Shown in pieces: positions 27,277 through 34,525 of a stretch of 64,000 bases of DNA. The position numbers and the translations under genes are program-made. The notes under the pieces are model-generated. The model worked only from the letters and a program-made list of their open reading frames with translations, made no database searches and was not told the DNA's origin. Origin of the DNA: JBGSIC01 sp041751875 (GTDB lineage: Bacteria; Bdellovibrionota; FAC87; UBA2466; JACKAF01); contig JBGSIC010000023.1 of assembly GCA_041751875.1 (NCBI GenBank), positions 1 to 64,000 on the forward strand, read 5' to 3'. The number at the start of each line of letters is the position of its first letter. Position 1 is the first letter of the stretch.

Positions 27277-27305
27277 ATTAACAAGGGGACCGAAAACAAT
27301 GTCAA
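27277..27305 (-). promoter_or_regulatory. Predicted promoter of the transsulfuration operon
   Basis: TTGACA (27305-27300), 17-nt spacer, GTTAAT (27282-27277), about 50 bp before the TTG start of the cystathionine beta-synthase gene. It lies in the 87-bp gap shared with divergent purH. Confidence 0.45.
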
Positions 27306-27315
27306 CAGGTGGATC

Positions 27316-28821
27316 ATGAGTGATTTCCAGCCGATACACAAGGCTTTGGTGAGCGTTTGGGATAAGACGGGATTAGACCTTCTCGCTACTGCCTTGCACC
27401 AAAAGGGCGTTGTTCTTTATTCCACGGGCGGAACCGCCCAATATTTGCGGGAAACCTGCAAAGTACCTGTCACGCTGATTGAAACCGTAACCGATTTCCC
27501 TGAAATGATGGCCGGCAGAGTAAAGACCCTCCACCCGCGCGTCTTTGGTGGCATTCTCGCCCGCAGGGGGGAACCCAAAGATTTAGAAGAAGCGGCCGCA
27601 CACGGCATTCCGCTTTTTGATTTGGTGGTTTGCAACCTCTATCCCTTCTGGGAACAGGTAGGAAAAGACATTCCCGAGCAGTCGTCCTTTGTTGATATTG
27701 GTGGTCCCTCCATGATTCGCGCGGCGGCAAAAAACCACGCTTCGGTCATGGTGCTTTCGAATGCTTCCGAATATTCCGGCTTTGTCGAAAGCTTTACTCA
27801 AACAGGCGGCACAAGTTTGGCCCAGCGCCGACAGGCCGCGGCAGTAACCTTCGCGCGGACCAGCCAGTACGACGGAATGATTGCGCAGGAGTGGAACAAA
27901 ACAGCTTCGTTCCCCTCGCAGCTTAATTTTGGTCCCGCTTCTGAGCTTCGCTACGGCGAAAACCCTCATCAAAAAGCGGTTTGGTGCGGCTCCCCTAAAT
28001 GGAATCTGATTCAGGGCAAAACACTTTCCTATAACAACCTCTTAGACACTGAAGCTGCCCTACGAATCACCCGTGAATTTGAAACGCCCGTCGTGGCGAT
28101 CGTAAAACACAACAACCCTTGCGGCGTGGCCAGTGGCCACAGCACGCTAGCCGAAGTTTACATGCGCGCCCTAGCTTGTGACGCGCAATCCGCCTTCGGT
28201 GGCATTGTGGCCACCAACGCTATCGTCGACAAAGCGGCCGCTGAAAAAATGGGTGAACACTTTCTTGAAGTTGTATTAGCCAAAGGTTTTACCGATGAAG
28301 CAAAGGCTTTCTTCCAGAAGAAAAAGAATCTGCGCTTAATAGAATGGCCCGAACCCACGGATCCTTCTTTTGAGGTGCGCGCTTCCTTGGGGGGATGGCT
28401 TTTGCAATCGCCCGATAGCGCAGAAAAGGGTTTTGAGTATAAGACCGTCACACGCAACCCGCCTCCACAAGACTCTTACGCCGATATCAATTTTGCCTGG
28501 AAAATTTGTAAACACGTCCGTTCTAACGCCATTGTTTTAGCGAAGAATCAGGCCACACTCGGAATTGGCGCCGGACAAATGAGCCGCGTGGACGCGGTTC
28601 GCATTGCGCTCGAAAAATCCTCGGTCCATTCGCTTGAGGGAGCCGTGCTCGCCTCCGATGCTTTCTTCCCGTTCCGAGACAATATTGACCTGCTCAAAGG
28701 GCGTAATATTTCGGTCGTGGTTCAGCCAGGCGGTTCCGTGCGCGATGAAGAAGTCATTGCCGCCTGCGAAGACCAAGGCATCGCTATGGTCTTTACGGGC
28801 AAACGGCACTTCCGACACTAA
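27316..28821 (+). CDS. purH: Bifunctional AICAR transformylase/IMP cyclohydrolase
   Basis: Last two steps of de novo IMP synthesis. 501 residues. The cyclohydrolase (MGS-like) domain covers about 1-190 (ALVSVWDKTGLDLLA, YSTGGTAQYLRE, ETVTDFPEMMAGRVKTLHPR). The transformylase follows, with LRYGENPHQKAVW, the KHNNPCGVA motif near 264, and a C-terminal GKRHFRH. I start at ATG 27316 with AGGTGG just upstream; the frame is open to 27157, but that part lies antisense to the divergent CBS gene. purD and purE lie 5 kb downstream, not in the same operon. Confidence 0.96.
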   Translation: MSDFQPIHKALVSVWDKTGLDLLATALHQKGVVLYSTGGTAQYLRETCKVPVTLIETVTDFPEMMAGRVKTLHPRVFGGILARRGEPKDLEEAAAHGIPLFDLVVCNLYPFWEQVGKDIPEQSSFVDIGGPSMIRAAAKNHASVMVLSNASEYSGFVESFTQTGGTSLAQRRQAAAVTFARTSQYDGMIAQEWNKTASFPSQLNFGPASELRYGENPHQKAVWCGSPKWNLIQGKTLSYNNLLDTEAALRITREFETPVVAIVKHNNPCGVASGHSTLAEVYMRALACDAQSAFGGIVATNAIVDKAAAEKMGEHFLEVVLAKGFTDEAKAFFQKKKNLRLIEWPEPTDPSFEVRASLGGWLLQSPDSAEKGFEYKTVTRNPPPQDSYADINFAWKICKHVRSNAIVLAKNQATLGIGAGQMSRVDAVRIALEKSSVHSLEGAVLASDAFFPFRDNIDLLKGRNISVVVQPGGSVRDEEVIAACEDQGIAMVFTGKRHFRH

Positions 28822-28822
28822 T

Positions 28823-29569
28823 TCACGGCGCTAGTTGCGACCAGCTCGTAACTGTTTTCCTGTTCTCGTACAACGTGCCCTCTTCGATCAGCTTCGCAAT
28901 TTCCTCGGCGGAGAAACTCTTGTAACGCAACTTTCCCGCTTCATCGAGTTGGGGTTTTCCGTTTTCAGTCAGAACATTTTTTTCCGCAAAGGCGTCTTCC
29001 ACCGAATAGGTTGTCCCGCGAATGTCGTACACTGTAAGCCCCGCCTCACTGATATCCATCAAGAGTTCTGTTAACTCCAATTCAGCTTTGGTCTTGCTCT
29101 TTTCGTGATTGGCTTCATACAGGATTACCGTGAGAGGAATCATGCGTAAGCCTTTATCGCCTAGTGCGTGAACGGAATAGGCGCTCTCATCTTTCTCGCC
29201 CGCGAAAAGACGAAGCACCGTTTTTCCTTTTTGGTCTTCCATTCGAATGGGGAGGTCCAACTTTTTTACTTTTTTCTCGCCGTTCGCATCGACCACAATC
29301 TGACCAGCCTTCCTTTCAAACTCGGTGCGTTTCGCAACAAAGGTCAGAGTCCCGTCCTTTTCTGCCACCAGTGATCCAAACAGCAATTGCACCTCTCTGG
29401 GATCTTTGGCCGGATCCGGACCGACCACAACTGGGCGTACAGACCCGTCTTCAGTCGTTCGGATAAACAAATCGTTCCAACGTTCCCGGGCCTGCTTCAA
29501 AGTGAGCGCCTCCTGCGCAAAGCCTGAGAAAGGGGCCGTCAACACCAATAAAAAAAGTAAGTTTTTCAT
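28823..29569 (-). CDS. Exported protein, unknown function
   Basis: A 248-residue protein with a signal peptide (MKNLLFLLVLTAPFSGFAQ). The mature part is rich in charged residues and lacks further membrane segments and cysteines; SAEEIAKLIEEGTLYEN near the end is helical. GGAGG lies 6 nt before ATG 29569. I recognise no family. It is convergent with purH (1 bp apart) and divergent from the small barrel-like protein at 29684. Confidence 0.7.
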   Translation of the reverse strand: MKNLLFLLVLTAPFSGFAQEALTLKQARERWNDLFIRTTEDGSVRPVVVGPDPAKDPREVQLLFGSLVAEKDGTLTFVAKRTEFERKAGQIVVDANGEKKVKKLDLPIRMEDQKGKTVLRLFAGEKDESAYSVHALGDKGLRMIPLTVILYEANHEKSKTKAELELTELLMDISEAGLTVYDIRGTTYSVEDAFAEKNVLTENGKPQLDEAGKLRYKSFSAEEIAKLIEEGTLYENRKTVTSWSQLAP

Positions 29570-29608
29570 CGCGAACCTCCAGATGCCTCCCGACTACACC
29601 CCGTAACG

Positions 29609-29637
29609 CACAAGGTCAATCGGGCTCTCACCTTGTG
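29609..29637. promoter_or_regulatory. Inverted repeat, candidate operator
   Basis: CACAAGGT (29609-29616) and ACCTTGTG (29630-29637) form a perfect 8-bp inverted repeat with 13 bases between, centre-to-centre two helical turns. The right arm overlaps the -35 of the promoter predicted for the gene at 29684. It lies between two divergent genes for exported proteins and looks like a dimeric regulator site. Confidence 0.4.
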
Positions 29638-29661
29638 TTTGCCTCCGAAATAAGTTCTAAT
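29633..29661 (+). promoter_or_regulatory. Predicted promoter of the barrel-like protein at 29684
   Basis: TTGTGT (29633-29638), 17-nt spacer, TCTAAT (29656-29661). The transcript would start about 15 nt before the AGGGAGG ribosome binding site. Confidence 0.45.
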
Positions 29662-29683
29662 CTTCGGACTTTAGGGAGGGTTC

Positions 29684-30208
29684 ATGAAGAAGTTTGCTTT
29701 CAGTTTCTTGGTGCTAAGTCTATTTGCTTCCACAAAAGCTTCTGCCGCTTTGGAATCGGTTGAGCAGATCGGTTCGCGCGGACAGGTTTCTATCGAAGGT
29801 TTGGGTCAAGCCCTTCTCTACAGTCTTTTTGGCTCGTATCGAATCGTTCCCAATGTGGCTCTCAACGCCGGCATTAGTTACTGGGCAATCAACGCAAGCA
29901 GCGGCAGCTCGTCGGTAGATTCATCCCTTTTTATGCTTCCACTTTCGGCATCGGTGATGATGGGCGGACAAGGCGGGCATCATTTCGAACTTTTGGGTGG
30001 CGGAACTTTTGTCATCGGTGGCTCGAGCATCACGGGCAATTCACTCCAAGACGATTTTTCAGACTCGCTTTTCATACCGACTGTTGGGGCGGGTTACCGG
30101 TACTGGCCCGCATTGGGCGGCCTGCATTTCCGTGGCACCTTATACGGCCTGGTTGTGAACGGCTTTCATCCTTGGTTTGGAGTCAGCCTCGGTTACGCGT
30201 TTATGTAA
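29684..30208 (+). CDS. Small outer-membrane beta-barrel-like protein
   Basis: A 174-residue exported protein with signal peptide (MKKFAFSFLVLSLFASTKAS, then AA). The rest is glycine/serine-rich with alternating hydrophobic strands (YSLFGSYRIVPNVALNAGIS, FVIGGSSITGNS, VGAGYRYWPALGGLHF) and ends in an aromatic-rich strand GVSLGYAFM, like small eight-stranded barrels. AGGGAGG lies 4 nt upstream of ATG 29684. Function unknown. A long hairpin begins at its stop codon. Confidence 0.7.
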   Translation: MKKFAFSFLVLSLFASTKASAALESVEQIGSRGQVSIEGLGQALLYSLFGSYRIVPNVALNAGISYWAINASSGSSSVDSSLFMLPLSASVMMGGQGGHHFELLGGGTFVIGGSSITGNSLQDDFSDSLFIPTVGAGYRYWPALGGLHFRGTLYGLVVNGFHPWFGVSLGYAFM

Positions 30209-30260
30209 AGGTGTCTGTGCACTTTTGGGACGAAGTACCAAAAGTGACCTGACACCTTTA
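30206..30260. repeat. REP-like long palindrome (AGGTGTC/GACACCT type)
   Basis: Outer arms TAAAGGTGTC (30206-30215) and GACACCTTTA (30251-30260), a 4x4 internal loop, then inner arms CACTTTTGG (30220-30228) and CCAAAAGTG (30238-30246). It starts on the stop codon of the barrel gene and can act as a terminator in either direction. It shares the AAAGGTG/CACCTTT ends with the palindrome at 52753. Similar dispersed palindromes are linked to Y1 (REP-associated) transposases in many proteobacteria. No transposase is in the window. I see nothing else in 30261-30396. Confidence 0.75.
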
Positions 30261-30396
30261 CGTCCCCTTGAAAATGCACGCACAGCGTCCAAGTCTTCGA
30301 TCAATTTGCAGCGCGTGGGTTTACTTATTCCCCTAATATTCCGAAAAGATATACGAAGTCCGCTGAAAAGCGCAGCTTAGTATTCGTGCTCTAACT

Positions 30397-32103
30397 ATGC
30401 GTAATACTGTCACAAATTGGATGGTTCGTACCCGGTCGGGTGAAATCCTGGGGCCGTTTTCTCAAAAACAGCTCGTGGAAGAGCTGAGCCGCAATACGTT
30501 CTCCACCCAGGACGAGATCGCGCCTTCGCTCGGCGACTGGATCTCCGCGCACACCTTGCACGAACGCGAGGCCGATGAATTTACGCAGACCATGACCAAG
30601 AGCCGGGCTGTTACGGATTCCGTTTCCGTGACGGGGTCGACGGCCTCGGATTACATGGCCGCCCGCACGGGATCCATCACCGCTTCCGATAATTTGGCGG
30701 TAAAAGTTCCGCCGATGCCGGAAGCTGTCAAAAAACTATCTGAGTTTGAAACGGAATCAGAAGCACCGTCTAAATTCTCGCTGCCCGTTTCCAAAATGGC
30801 CATCCTCCGTCCCGTCATGTTTTTGCTTATAGGCGGAGGCGTTACCTACTTTGTTCTATCGAAAAGATACCAGCCAACCACTGCACCTGAACCCGTGGCA
30901 GCACCCACTTTCAATCAGCCCGTGGAGTCGCCCTTCTTAAAAGAAGTAAACTATCTGATCAAGATAGGAAAACGCACACAGGCCCTGGAGAAACTTACGG
31001 AGTTTCATCAAAAGCCGCATGCGGAAAACGACATCGCTTATTTAATTCCCTACTCGGCACTCTTAATCACAGAGAATGAATCCACCGCACGCGCGCGTAA
31101 GCTCTTGCAACAAGTTTTGGCCTCACCTGTCGACGATTCCCTCAAAGCCCAAGCCCATCTCTGGCTAGGGTACATCATGCTCGCTCATGCCGAGGGTGAC
31201 GCCGGCGCTAGTCATTTCCAAGAGACACTTGAGATTGATCCGAAAAATGCCGCAGCAAGATTTAATCTAGGTCGGGCTTACTTGCGACAAAACAAAAACA
31301 GACAAGCGCTAGAATACTTTCAATTCGCTGAACTGGAAGCGCCCGACATGTGGTTGATTCATATCTACAAGGGTCGCGCCCGAGCTGCGCTTTCAAACAT
31401 GCAAGAAGCACGGTTTGCTTTCATGACGGCAGTTCAGACCGCAGAAGATCGCTGGCTCCCCTACGTCTACTTCTCACTCTTCCTGATGGGAATTCGCGAG
31501 CCACTGGCGGCGCAAAACACGCTTCATAAAATGCTGAGTCGTGACCCTGAGTATGAACTCAATGCACCTCCTCCTTTGGGCTTCTATCAAGAGCGAATTG
31601 ATTACAATGAGTACGAGAGTGCGTTTATGCAGGTGATGAAGGGCGGAAGCCCGCTCGCCCGTGAGATAGGACGGCTTTATATCAATTACTTGAAGAATGG
31701 CCCCAAAAGCGTGGAAGGAAAACGTCTGCTCCGAATGGCTGAGGGTGAGAATACGGATCTGACGGCGAAAGTGATCGCTTTGAAAATTCAACTGGATAAC
31801 GCCGCTCCGGCACTCCAACTCAACCAAGCCCTTAGTCAGCTGCCGACCAATCTCTCCGAATTCGGCTACTATGCCTATGTACTGCGTGGCCAAGCCCGTC
31901 TGCGTTTGGGCCAAATCAAAGAAGCCCAGGCGGATTTGAAGCGGGCCATCCTGCTGGAACCCAAATCGGCAGTGGGCCGGTTAGCCTACGCTAACTTCCT
32001 CAAGCGTATGAACCAGCCCGCCCAGGCACAGATTGAGATCAATAACCTATTAACTTTCCACCCTAATTACATCCCCGCACTGGTTTCTTCCGAAGAATTC
32101 TGA
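30397..32103 (+). CDS. GYF_2-domain/TPR-repeat membrane protein
   Basis: A 568-residue protein. Residues about 7-65 match the GYF_2 fold (WMVRTRSGEILGPFSQKQLV ... IAPSLGDWISA), a small domain that binds proline-rich or partner peptides. A single membrane segment follows near 130-150 (LRPVMFLLIGGGVTYFVLS). The rest is helical with TPR units, e.g. AQAHLWLGYIMLAHAEGDAG, AARFNLGRAYLRQNKNRQAL and the last one near 520-555. Topology would put GYF inside and TPRs outside the inner membrane, a scaffold arrangement. No ribosome binding site is evident at ATG 30397. The partner is unknown. purD follows after 34 bp. Confidence 0.75.
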   Translation: MRNTVTNWMVRTRSGEILGPFSQKQLVEELSRNTFSTQDEIAPSLGDWISAHTLHEREADEFTQTMTKSRAVTDSVSVTGSTASDYMAARTGSITASDNLAVKVPPMPEAVKKLSEFETESEAPSKFSLPVSKMAILRPVMFLLIGGGVTYFVLSKRYQPTTAPEPVAAPTFNQPVESPFLKEVNYLIKIGKRTQALEKLTEFHQKPHAENDIAYLIPYSALLITENESTARARKLLQQVLASPVDDSLKAQAHLWLGYIMLAHAEGDAGASHFQETLEIDPKNAAARFNLGRAYLRQNKNRQALEYFQFAELEAPDMWLIHIYKGRARAALSNMQEARFAFMTAVQTAEDRWLPYVYFSLFLMGIREPLAAQNTLHKMLSRDPEYELNAPPPLGFYQERIDYNEYESAFMQVMKGGSPLAREIGRLYINYLKNGPKSVEGKRLLRMAEGENTDLTAKVIALKIQLDNAAPALQLNQALSQLPTNLSEFGYYAYVLRGQARLRLGQIKEAQADLKRAILLEPKSAVGRLAYANFLKRMNQPAQAQIEINNLLTFHPNYIPALVSSEEF

Positions 32104-32137
32104 TAGGTTCGGCCCGATTCGGGAGGACCTCTTTAAA

Positions 32138-33412
32138 ATGCGATGTCTGGTCTTAGGCGGCGGCGGACGCGAACACGCGCTAGCCTGGAAAATTAAGCAA
32201 TCTCCTCGCTGCGAAGGGGTGTTTCTACACCCTGGCAACGCGGGATCACGCCAGACGCTTCCCTCGTTCGGAGCCACTCCTCTGACGGATCTGCCCGCCC
32301 TGATTGCCAAAAGCGAGCAGGCACGAATTGATCTTGTGGTGATCGGTCCAGAAACGCTGCTCGCCAGAGGCTACGCTGACGCGTTTCGCAAGGCAGGCTT
32401 TCTTGTGGTTGGACCTTCGGAAGCCGCGGCCCGGTTAGAAACAAGCAAACTCTTTGCGAAAAATTTCATGCAACGAGCAGGTATTCCCACAGCGCCGTTT
32501 TTCAGCGCCGAATCCGCGGAAGAACTTTTAAGCCTCACCCAAGCGCGTAGCGCCTTCCCACTCGTTTTAAAACTCGATAGCCTGGCGGCCGGTAAAGGTG
32601 TGGTCATTGCTCACAATGAGCAGGATGTACAAGCGTTTTGCCAAGCAGTTTGGTCCGAAAACCGTTTTGGCGTCGAAAACCCGGTGGTAGTAGTAGAAGA
32701 TTTTATTGAAGGCTCTGAGCTAAGCTATATCGGCTTGTGCGACGGGAAAAATTTTCTTCCTCTCCCCTCGGCGACAGACTACAAACGCGTGGGCGATTTT
32801 GATGCGGGCCCCAACACCGGTGGAATGGGAAGTGTCTCGCCCTCTCCCTATTTGAGCTCCGATCTGGAAAAGAAAATCAACAAGGACGTCATTGGAAAGC
32901 TTCTGAGCCAACTTGAAAAAGAGAAGATCGACTACCGCGGCGCCCTCTATGTGGGAGTCATGGTCTCCGCTGAAGGAATGCCTTACGTTTTAGAGTTTAA
33001 CGCCCGCTTTGGAGATCCTGAGACGCAAGCTGTATTGATACGCTTGGAAAGTGATCTCATCCAACTTTTGGAACATACGGCGCGCGGCACGCTGAGTGCG
33101 TGCCCTCGCCCTGTGGCAAGCGCAGGCGTCTCCCTTTTTGTAGTGGGAGCCGCGCCAGGCTATCCTGACGCACCCAAGACCGGGGACCGCATCGCGCTTA
33201 AACGGGCGGTCGACCCACAGATTCAAATCTTTTACGCAGGCGTAAACGAGGACGGAGCCGGACTGGTGACTGAAGGCGGACGCGTTCTGGGTGTCGGCGG
33301 CAAAGCGGCCAACTGGGAAGATGCCCGCGAAAAAGTATATGACAATTTGGAGCGAATCGGGTGGAACGGGATCCACTACCGAAAGGACATAGGAGTTTTT
33401 CCAAGGAGCTAA
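32138..33412 (+). CDS. purD: Phosphoribosylamine--glycine ligase
   Basis: Second step of purine synthesis: joins glycine to phosphoribosylamine with ATP. 424 residues, the normal length. It starts with LVLGGGGREHALAWKIKQS, has an ATP-grasp domain (VLKLDSLAAGKGVVIA near 147, VVVEDFIEGSELSY near 187), and the family block GGMGSVSPSPY near 227. VLEFNARFGDPETQAVL near 287 carries the metal-binding residues. GGAGG lies about 11 nt upstream. It is followed 2 bp later by purE, and purE by a Sua5-type gene, so the three form an operon. Confidence 0.97.
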   Translation: MRCLVLGGGGREHALAWKIKQSPRCEGVFLHPGNAGSRQTLPSFGATPLTDLPALIAKSEQARIDLVVIGPETLLARGYADAFRKAGFLVVGPSEAAARLETSKLFAKNFMQRAGIPTAPFFSAESAEELLSLTQARSAFPLVLKLDSLAAGKGVVIAHNEQDVQAFCQAVWSENRFGVENPVVVVEDFIEGSELSYIGLCDGKNFLPLPSATDYKRVGDFDAGPNTGGMGSVSPSPYLSSDLEKKINKDVIGKLLSQLEKEKIDYRGALYVGVMVSAEGMPYVLEFNARFGDPETQAVLIRLESDLIQLLEHTARGTLSACPRPVASAGVSLFVVGAAPGYPDAPKTGDRIALKRAVDPQIQIFYAGVNEDGAGLVTEGGRVLGVGGKAANWEDAREKVYDNLERIGWNGIHYRKDIGVFPRS

Positions 33413-33414
33413 CA

Positions 33415-33909
33415 ATGGCAGATGTACTAGTACTATTAGGTTCGGCGAACGATGCAGAATACGCAGAAGGTTGTCTGAAAATTCTGGGTGATTTCCAGAT
33501 TCCCTTTCATCTCAAAGTCGCCTCCGCTCACCGTTCACCCAATCTATTGTTCAAAACGATAGAAACGGAAGGCTCGAAAGCCAAAGTGATCTTGGCGTTT
33601 GCGGGACACGCCGCCCATCTGGCAGGTGTGATTGCTGCACACACCACAAAACCGGTGATTGCAGTCCCCTTACCGACTTCTGATCTCAAGGGATTGGACG
33701 CTCTGCTCGCATCGGTCCAGATGCCAGCGGGTGTGCCGGTTGCTGTGATGGCGCTCGGCCAGGCCGGCAGTCGCAATGCTGCTTGTTTTGCCGCTCAGAT
33801 CCTGGCCCTCCAGAATCCCGCTTTGGCAGAAAAGCTTACTCTTTATAAAAGAGAGCTTGCTGAAAAAGTGGCTGACGGCGCTCGCGATCTTGAGGCGAAG
33901 TGGCAGTAA
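33415..33909 (+). CDS. purE: N5-carboxyaminoimidazole ribonucleotide mutase-like (PurE)
   Basis: Purine-pathway carboxylation enzyme of 164 residues. Family marks: VLVLLGSANDAEYAEGC at the start, VASAHRSPNLL near 38, and FAGHAAHLAGVIAAHTTKPV near 62, where the usual AGGAAHL has a histidine in place of the second glycine. ALGQAGSRNAACFAAQILAL follows. SAHR fits class I (mutase, working with PurK) but no purK is in the window, so a class II (direct CO2) role cannot be excluded. ATG 33415 has AAGGAG 6 nt upstream. It overlaps the next gene by 10 bp. Confidence 0.92.
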   Translation: MADVLVLLGSANDAEYAEGCLKILGDFQIPFHLKVASAHRSPNLLFKTIETEGSKAKVILAFAGHAAHLAGVIAAHTTKPVIAVPLPTSDLKGLDALLASVQMPAGVPVAVMALGQAGSRNAACFAAQILALQNPALAEKLTLYKRELAEKVADGARDLEAKWQ

Positions 33910-34484
33910 TTCTCTCCGCTTCTGACCCCGATCTTTGGAACACTCTTGGCAAGCGGGATCCACGCAACGAGGTTTGCGTCATCCCAACGGATACCGTGCT
34001 TGGCTTCAGCTGCGCGTTCTCAAGTGTCCGTGCGGCTGAACGCATTCGGGGTCTCAAAGGTCACGCCGATGCGAAGTTTATCGTTCTGGTTCGCGATTTG
34101 GATCAAGCAGAAAGCCTAGTCACGCTGACGCCGTTGCAGCGAAAGGTTTTGGAAACGCACTGGCCAGCCGCCATAAGCTTTGTGCTGCCTCGTTCAGACG
34201 GCAGTACACTTGCCCTTCGGTGTCCCAATGATCCTTTTCTGCAGAAGTTCCTCACGTGGTTCGGAGAGCCGCTTATCAGCACGAGTTGCAACAGCCATGG
34301 ATCGCCGCCCCTCGAAGACGCCGATACCGCGGCTGAAGTCTTCGGTTCCGATGTCGATTTCTACATACGATCTTCGCAAACGACAAATACCAACGTGCCT
34401 TCTACGCTGGTCGATTTGCTGGGAGATTCCCCCCGGCTGTTGCGCACCGGGGCCGTTCTCTTTCCGAGCCAAGCTCAAGTATAA
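33900..34484 (+). CDS. Sua5/YrdC/YciO-family protein (threonylcarbamoyl-AMP synthase-like)
   Basis: A 194-residue YrdC-fold protein. Family members make threonylcarbamoyl-AMP from threonine, bicarbonate and ATP for tRNA t6A37. Visible marks: CVIPTDTVLGFSCAFSS near 26, RIRGLKGHADAKFIVLV (KRP-like block, here with GHADAK), and EPLISTSCNSHGSPPLEDA (STSAN-like, with SCN). The altered residues make YciO-like or divergent TsaC equally possible. It starts at GTG 33900 inside the purE end with GAGG 4 nt before, so it is translated with purE. Confidence 0.8.
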   Translation: MAVILSASDPDLWNTLGKRDPRNEVCVIPTDTVLGFSCAFSSVRAAERIRGLKGHADAKFIVLVRDLDQAESLVTLTPLQRKVLETHWPAAISFVLPRSDGSTLALRCPNDPFLQKFLTWFGEPLISTSCNSHGSPPLEDADTAAEVFGSDVDFYIRSSQTTNTNVPSTLVDLLGDSPRLLRTGAVLFPSQAQV

Positions 34485-34525
34485 TCAGTTAGTTAACCTA
34501 CTTTAACTCTCCTTAACGCATAGCA

